Shown: positions 59,453 through 64,000 of the stretch, in pieces
Position numbering within the stretch: the stretch's first letter is position 1
How the letters are laid out: each line of letters starts with the position of its first letter
Source of the DNA: UBA6776 sp964636785
Lineage (GTDB): Bacteria; Bdellovibrionota; Bdellovibrionia; Bdellovibrionales; UBA1609
Assembly: GCA_964636785.1 (NCBI GenBank)
Contig: CAZWVK010000001.1
Span: forward strand, 1-64,000
DNA: 64,000 nt
Direction: 5' to 3'
Program-made: the position numbers and the translations under genes
Notes under the pieces: generated by a model
The model's input: the letters and a program-made list of their open reading frames with translations, nothing else
What the model was told of the DNA's origin: nothing
Databases searched by the model: none

Positions 59453-60859
59453 ATGATCCGAAGAGTTACGTTGATATTCGCCCTTATCCTTCTAAATACC
59501 GCTTGCCAGCAGGACAACTCCATAAGTGCAGCTTGCACCGATGCTGAAAACCTCGAGAACGGAGTTTCTGAGAGCTCCACTGATCCTTCTCATCCTAGCG
59601 GTGAACTTGATCTGCCCAATTTGCTGAATCGTAAGACCACAAACTGGATGATCACTTATAAAAGCAAGATTTACGCTTCAAATCCTGATTCTTACTTTGT
59701 CGAGCAAATGAATCAAAATGGGAGTGTGGTCGATGCAAATACAGTTTCAGTCTCTGTGAATGATATTCAGAATCGTTCAAAGCTTGTTGAAGACCTTTTA
59801 AAAGATCCACGCGTTGCTCGCATTCAGCCGGATTATATGCTTGAAACGATGGACACCATAGATATGAGCGCCATTAAACCGACTCAGTGGCCTCATCAGA
59901 AAATCAAAACAACTCAAGCCTGGAGTTACACTCAAGGTCGACCTGAAGTCGTTGTTGCCGTTATTGATAGTGGTGTCGACTTCTCACATCCCGATCTTAG
60001 AAATTCAAAATGGGTCAATCCCAGAGAAACTGCAAATGGCCGAGATGATGATGGCAATGGACTTGTCGATGATATTCACGGATGGGATTACGTTAAAAAA
60101 AGAGGGAACCCATCGCCCACTTCGAAAACACGCTCAGCTTATCATGGAACTCACGTCGCGGGCATCATTGCAGGAGCGGAGAATTATTCGAAGGGGTATG
60201 TGGGAGTTTCGCCGAATGTAAAAATCATGGGCTTGCGATTCCTCGATGACAATAAAACGGGCCTAACCTCCAACGGCATTAAGGCGATCAACTACGCCAT
60301 CGACAAAGGAGTTAAAATCATCAATTTGAGCTGGGGCTCCTACAATAAAAACACACAATTGATGAATGCGATTAAGCGTGCGCAGGATCGCGGAGTTCTA
60401 ATTGTTGCCGCCGCAGGAAATTTTGGGAAGAACAATAATACTTCTCCATTTTATCCGGCATCTTATCCTTATTCAAACATCATAAGTGTGACGGCCTCTG
60501 GAAAAAACGACGCTTTGGTTAAAGGTATTAACTATGGAACTAAAACAGTTCATATGGCTGCACCTGGGCTTTCGATTCTATCAACAGATATGAATGGGTC
60601 TTATGTCAGTCGAACCGGCAGTTCAATGGCAGCCCCCTTTGTCGCCGGCGCGGCAGCACTTTTGCTTTCTGCTGACCCTAAGTTGAAAGCGCCAGAGCTT
60701 AAAAACTTACTCCTCAATCGAGCCGATAAAATTTCCTCGCTCAAATCCCGAGTCGCTTCCGGTCGTCGCGTAAATGTAGGCGCAAGTATGAAGGCTCTGG
60801 CTGCTGGAAGTTATTCGAGCAAGCCTGTCGGTGCCACTCCAGAAGAGATCTGTCTTTAA
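59453..60859 (+). CDS. Subtilisin-like serine protease, lipoprotein (first)
   Basis: 468 residues from ATG 59453, with AAAGGAG six bases upstream (21 bases later than the longest frame). Lipobox 'ILLNTAC', C18. Residues 60-135 form a propeptide-like domain ('NWMITYKSKIYASNPDSYF'...'RIQPDYMLE'). The S8 catalytic triad is D172 ('AVIDSGVDFSHPDLR'), H231 ('YHGTHVAGIIAG') and S391 ('GSSMAAPFVAGAAAL'), with oxyanion N323. An active exported peptidase is expected. Its stop interlocks with that of the second subtilase. Confidence 0.95.
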   Translation: MIRRVTLIFALILLNTACQQDNSISAACTDAENLENGVSESSTDPSHPSGELDLPNLLNRKTTNWMITYKSKIYASNPDSYFVEQMNQNGSVVDANTVSVSVNDIQNRSKLVEDLLKDPRVARIQPDYMLETMDTIDMSAIKPTQWPHQKIKTTQAWSYTQGRPEVVVAVIDSGVDFSHPDLRNSKWVNPRETANGRDDDGNGLVDDIHGWDYVKKRGNPSPTSKTRSAYHGTHVAGIIAGAENYSKGYVGVSPNVKIMGLRFLDDNKTGLTSNGIKAINYAIDKGVKIINLSWGSYNKNTQLMNAIKRAQDRGVLIVAAAGNFGKNNNTSPFYPASYPYSNIISVTASGKNDALVKGINYGTKTVHMAAPGLSILSTDMNGSYVSRTGSSMAAPFVAGAAALLLSADPKLKAPELKNLLLNRADKISSLKSRVASGRRVNVGASMKALAAGSYSSKPVGATPEEICL

Positions 60860-62028
60860 TCATTGATATTTAAAAGTTGAATGGAAGATGGGACGATCTT
60901 CCTTGAATTCACAACCAGATGGTCTTTGACCATCTGGTTGGTCCATTGTGGATAGCGCGACCAAATCAATGCTGCGGCACCAGATACAATGGCCGCTGAA
61001 AAGCTTGTGCCGGAAACTTGAAGAAGTGTGGTTGGAAAGTGGGAATAGGATTTCGCGACGAAAATATTTGTTCCAGGAGCATAGAGAAGTACACTTGGTC
61101 CATAGTTGGAGAAACTGGCTCGCAGTTGGGAGTTGTCAATCGAGCCGATCGACAAGAAGGCGGGGCCGACATAATTGGAACTGTATTCCGGGTGTTGATT
61201 GAGATCCAGTCCATGATTTCCGGCTGCATTGATCAGTAAAACACCTTGAGCATCCCATTTCCCATATTTTTCCTTGAGCAGATAAGAACATGGTGAAATC
61301 CAACTATTATTAATAATTCGGGCACGGCGGGAAACTGCATAATCGATTCCAGCTATAGCCGTAAATTCATCTCCTCCAGTCCCATCCATAAAATCGATTG
61401 GAAGAATTTTGCTACTAGGAGCGACGCCGCTTCCACCAGGCGATTGAGAGTTCCCAGCAATCAGGTGAGCGATTTGTGTGCCATGATTGACCTCATCGAC
61501 TTGTTCATTGGTGCCATCTAAAAAATTCCATCCTAAGAAATCATCAGTGAAACCATTTTCATCATTATCAATTCCATCGCGGTAGCCGCCGTTATCGACT
61601 TCCTTCATATTGTATGCCCAATTGGCCGCCAAAAATGGCGAAGCGGTATCGACACCGCTATCAACGACGGCAACTATAATATCCTGACCTTGATAACCCA
61701 TATTCCAGTATTTTTCAGCGCCAACCGATGTCCATTGGTTGCGCACATTGTATGTGTTTCCGATGGGTGGATCGACTCGGAGTTCGTCTTGAGGAAGGAC
61801 CTTGTAATTGGGTTCATACCAGGCTACAGACTTTTCACTTTTATCTAGGTGAGATAGAATCTCTTCGGACTGTGCTAGAACAAAATCACCATTTTCGAAA
61901 ACGACGATGTACTCGTTCTCAATGGCTTGAGATGAGCAGCGTTGTGTGCGCGGCTCGATAAATTTCTCCTTTCGCTCGGTGCACCCGAGTGAAAGGAGAA
62001 AGACTGCAAAGAAAATCAGTTTGAGCAT
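60856..62028 (-). CDS. Subtilisin-like serine protease, lipoprotein (second)
   Basis: 390 residues. Lipobox 'FLLSLGC', C16. Catalytic D123 ('AVVDSGVDTASPFLAANW'), H182 ('NHGTQIAHLIAGNS'), N271 and S342 ('GTSFSAAIVSGAAALIWSR'). The middle has a calcium-type loop ('GYRDGIDNDENGFTDDFLGW'). It differs from the first (GTQ for GTH, other loops), so they are separate paralogues, not a recent duplicate. It overlaps the proline-rich lipoprotein gene at its start by 13 bp. Confidence 0.94.
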   Translation of the reverse strand: MLKLIFFAVFLLSLGCTERKEKFIEPRTQRCSSQAIENEYIVVFENGDFVLAQSEEILSHLDKSEKSVAWYEPNYKVLPQDELRVDPPIGNTYNVRNQWTSVGAEKYWNMGYQGQDIIVAVVDSGVDTASPFLAANWAYNMKEVDNGGYRDGIDNDENGFTDDFLGWNFLDGTNEQVDEVNHGTQIAHLIAGNSQSPGGSGVAPSSKILPIDFMDGTGGDEFTAIAGIDYAVSRRARIINNSWISPCSYLLKEKYGKWDAQGVLLINAAGNHGLDLNQHPEYSSNYVGPAFLSIGSIDNSQLRASFSNYGPSVLLYAPGTNIFVAKSYSHFPTTLLQVSGTSFSAAIVSGAAALIWSRYPQWTNQMVKDHLVVNSRKIVPSSIQLLNIND

Positions 62029-63101
62029 GAACGACTCACCGCCACCTGTCGTATAGATCTTTGTAATTCCAGGATTTCCTGAACATTGAATTGATCAATC
62101 ACAGTGGTTGGAGTCGGAGCGGATGGTGGCGCTTCGACAATGGGACCTTCCGGTGGAGCAACAACTGGCGGTGTCGTTGGTGGTGCCGTCTCCGGACTTT
62201 CTTCAACAACCGGATCATCAACAGGTGCGGGATCTTCTATAGGAGCTTCCACAACGGGTGGATCTTCTGTTGGTGGCACATCACTTGGCGGCTCTTCGAT
62301 GGGAAGTTCATCAATGGCCACCTCCTCTGAACTTTCTTCCGCGTGAGCAATTCGTGGCGAAAAAAGAAATGCAGCAGGAGGTTCGAGAACCGGTGCTGGT
62401 GCTGGTGGGGCACTGAATCTTCGTGCTCGCGCGACCAAATTTGGATCCATTACTTCAACCGGTGGCAGAAGTGATTCGGACTCCGCCCAACGTACGCGTA
62501 AGGTTTTCGAATAATCAAATAATCGGGTCGAGCTACATCGTGGAAAAACGGTGTTGGCTGTGAGCGCCATGAGAATACTCGTTGGTGATTCAACAGTGAT
62601 CTTAATTGCTCTTAATTCAGGCTCGTTTTTTTGTGCATCACTTTTAACTTTGATCGGCTCGATAGGGTCAGAGCTGCGGTCACGCACTAAGCTGAGTGAA
62701 TCCTTCGTAAAGTGTTCTATGCGGTAGTGGAGCTGTCGTCCATATGCATTTTCAATCGCAACTGAAGAACAATTGGTTTGTTTAGCATTACGAATAAAGG
62801 GGAGCGCCCTGATTCGTGTATTTGAGATTCCAAAATTATAAATAAAAAATTGATCAGATCTTATTGATGTCGAAAGATCTGTCGTGATTTTGCGTCCTGG
62901 AAAATTAAAGCTTTCTTGATTAAAGTGTGAAACAAGTTTTTCGAGACTCAAGCAATTATCTATCTGCAAAGCATCTACAGAAACATTTGGATTTCCGCCA
63001 TTAGCCGTTGGGTTATCATTTTTTTTACTAGAACATGAGAATAAGATTAAACTGAGCGTGGCGGCGAATAGCACTTTTCTAACTTTTTGATCGAAGTACA
63101 T
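62016..63101 (-). CDS. Proline-rich lipoprotein of unknown function
   Basis: 361 residues. Lipobox 'LSLILFSC'. Residues 40-240 seem to be a folded domain ('LSLEKLVSHFNQESFNFPGR'...). About 265-340 is a run of E/D/P/V repeats ('EEPPSDVPPTEDPPVVEAPI' and on). The last 30 residues are a short helix ('QFNVQEILELQRSIRQVAVS'). It is followed by the second subtilase in one transcription unit. The proline-rich part could span the periplasm; an anchor or substrate role for the protease is possible but unproven. Confidence 0.78.
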   Translation of the reverse strand: MYFDQKVRKVLFAATLSLILFSCSSKKNDNPTANGGNPNVSVDALQIDNCLSLEKLVSHFNQESFNFPGRKITTDLSTSIRSDQFFIYNFGISNTRIRALPFIRNAKQTNCSSVAIENAYGRQLHYRIEHFTKDSLSLVRDRSSDPIEPIKVKSDAQKNEPELRAIKITVESPTSILMALTANTVFPRCSSTRLFDYSKTLRVRWAESESLLPPVEVMDPNLVARARRFSAPPAPAPVLEPPAAFLFSPRIAHAEESSEEVAIDELPIEEPPSDVPPTEDPPVVEAPIEDPAPVDDPVVEESPETAPPTTPPVVAPPEGPIVEAPPSAPTPTTVIDQFNVQEILELQRSIRQVAVSRSCSN

Positions 63102-63123
63102 CGCTAAAATTCCTTTTTTGGGT

Positions 63124-63155
63124 AAAAAAAATGAGGAGGGCGAACCCTCCTCATT
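63124..63155 (-). terminator. Intrinsic terminator of the hexapeptide-repeat gene
   Basis: AATGAGGAGGG (63130-63140), loop CGAA, CCCTCCTCATT (63145-63155). On the minus strand it is followed by a T-run, so it ends the gene at 63169-63987. Confidence 0.92.
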
Positions 63156-63168
63156 GTATTAAGGTTGA

Positions 63169-63987
63169 TTAAAGACTGTTTACAGCTTCATTAAGACCGT
63201 TGTTTTGGTCTTGTCCATTGTCTTTATCTTGTCCTTGCTCTTGATCCTTATCCTGACCTTGTTCTTGGTCTTTATCCTGAGCTACTTCTTCTTTATCTTG
63301 ACCTTGCTCTTGATCTTGCTCTTTGTCCTGACCTTGTTCTTGGTCTTTATCTTGAGCTACTTCCTCTTTATCTTGTCCTTGCTCTTGATCTTGCTCTTTA
63401 TCTTGGCCTTTCTCTTGCTTTTGTTCATTTTCTTCACGAACTTCTTCTACATAAAGAGTGGCAGAGATAGTTTCACATTCTTGAACTTCCTCTTTGTCTT
63501 GAGCTTGCTCCTGTTCTTGCTCTTGTTCTTGTTCTTGTTCTTGCTCTTTATCTTGTCCTTGTTCTTGCTCTTGGCCTTTATCTTGACCTTGCTCTTTATC
63601 CTGTCCCTGTTCCTTATCTTGTCCTTGCTCTTTGTCTTGACCTTGTTCGACGTCGTCAACTTCTTCTTCTACGACACGGCAAGCGCTCATTTCAAACTCA
63701 AACACACCTCGCGATGCTTCTTGTTCAGAACCATTCATCGCAGTGTATCGGATTCGATCTGCAGCAAATTCACCGGATGCACTCTCAACAACGGTCAACT
63801 CGCCATTGTTTCCGGTGCTTAAGATAAGAACAAGTTCATCTCCCGCATAGAAATCCCAAGAGTTGCCAGTGGTTTCTCGCACTTCAGTGATGGACTCCAA
63901 AGTGGTGATGTGTGATGCAAGCTCGGGATAGTTTGCAAGCACATCATCTTGGCCCATTACTGTCATGTCGGTTACTGTTGCAGTCAT
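63169..63987 (-). CDS. Protein with C-terminal Q/D/K/E hexapeptide repeats
   Basis: 272 residues, unknown. ATG 63987 has AGGAG eight bases upstream, so it is complete. Residues 1-105 form an ordinary domain ('DVLANYPELASHITTLESIT', 'TTGNSWDFYAGDELVLILST', 'DRIRYTAMNGSEQEASRGVF', ending FEMSACRVV). From about 115, tandem units such as EQGQDK repeat with variants EQEQEQ and EEVAQDK, interrupted by 'VQECETISATLYVEEVREEN', to the end 'NGQDQNNGLNEAVNSL'. No signal peptide is evident. Codon use in the repeat is homogeneous, indicating recent expansion. Confidence 0.8.
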   Translation of the reverse strand: MTATVTDMTVMGQDDVLANYPELASHITTLESITEVRETTGNSWDFYAGDELVLILSTGNNGELTVVESASGEFAADRIRYTAMNGSEQEASRGVFEFEMSACRVVEEEVDDVEQGQDKEQGQDKEQGQDKEQGQDKGQEQEQGQDKEQEQEQEQEQEQEQAQDKEEVQECETISATLYVEEVREENEQKQEKGQDKEQDQEQGQDKEEVAQDKDQEQGQDKEQDQEQGQDKEEVAQDKDQEQGQDKDQEQGQDKDNGQDQNNGLNEAVNSL

Positions 63988-64000
63988 TGTGGTGTCTCCT

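Noticed and set aside
62091..62346. Gly/Trp- and Gly/Ser-rich plus-strand frames
   Set aside because: Antisense to the proline-rich lipoprotein; low-complexity artefact.
63205..63822. 205-codon plus-strand frame rich in Leu and Phe
   Set aside because: It is the complement of the Q/D/K/E repeat gene; its composition is a product of reading the repeats backwards. The minus gene has a ribosome site and a terminator.
1..64000. tRNA, rRNA or tmRNA genes
   Set aside because: I looked for T-loop and anticodon-arm patterns by eye and saw none; a tRNAscan-SE run would settle this.

Overview
The window looks like chromosomal DNA of a Gram-negative predatory-type bacterium of the Bdellovibrionota (Bdellovibrio-like), at moderate confidence. 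The inference rests on several lines: moderate GC with dense, tightly overlapping genes; many lipoprotein and Tat signals; an abundance of response regulators; an exported L,D-transpeptidase; an AgmX/PglI-type TonB-like protein; lipoproteins with an FFQNC-type lipobox; and secreted subtilases. No rRNA, tRNA or CRISPR array was found. The left edge cuts a TamA/BamA-like gene; the last gene at the right edge is complete.

Layout. 1-12.6 kb: TamA-like fragment, YihY membrane protein, a 2-oxoacid:ferredoxin oxidoreductase pair (korA/korB), plsC-cdsA phospholipid genes next to an NtrC-type regulator, serA coupled to a probable D-2-hydroxyglutarate dehydrogenase, and a four-gene phosphorelay (receiver-PilZ-like, receiver, histidine kinase, Hpt). 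12.7-18.4 kb: a short DUF2892 gene, grxD, bolA, an HNH nuclease, then a bacterial topoisomerase VI operon (B then A subunit) followed by a Tat-exported PhoX-like protein. 18.5-29.2 kb: a repeat-rich lipoprotein, an NFACT/RqcH-like protein, then a probable operon of a GldA-GldF-GldG type ABC exporter with a DUF4340 protein, a GHMP sugar kinase, a DUF429 protein and a FlgT/CsgG-like exported protein.

29.2-31.6 kb is the accessory region. A REP-associated tyrosine transposase (RAYT) sits among five copies of a palindromic element. Three copies have nearly complementary ~31-nt arms that differ in sequence from copy to copy around a shared core; two copies lie in inverted orientation on either side of the transposase. 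Two diverged copies of another ~200-bp segment lie there too.

31.6-46.2 kb: a spore-photoproduct-lyase-like radical SAM protein with an unknown partner, back to back with an APP1/HAD-like phosphatase; AgmX-like protein and SecG; receiver-GAF regulator; tmk-holB-tatD; gapA-pgk-tpiA glycolytic operon; then a lipoprotein, a zinc-ribbon microprotein, ilvA, hisC and cmk. 46.2-53.5 kb: rpsA with its own promoter and terminator, sppA-HIT-methylmalonyl-CoA epimerase-rhomboid, two small HTH regulators with a three-site operator-like array, an L,D-transpeptidase and a FliL-like protein. 53.5-64 kb: an active/inactive M16 protease pair, two tandem paralogous exported proteins, a LysR regulator, two converging lipoprotein subtilases, a proline-rich lipoprotein, and a protein whose C-terminal half is Gln/Asp/Lys/Glu hexapeptide repeat.

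Many starts are GTG or TTG, and several were moved to the codon with a Shine-Dalgarno sequence. Five converging gene pairs end with stop codons interlocked in exactly four bases. Coordinates, motifs and stems were read by eye; family names come from recognised motifs, not database searches.
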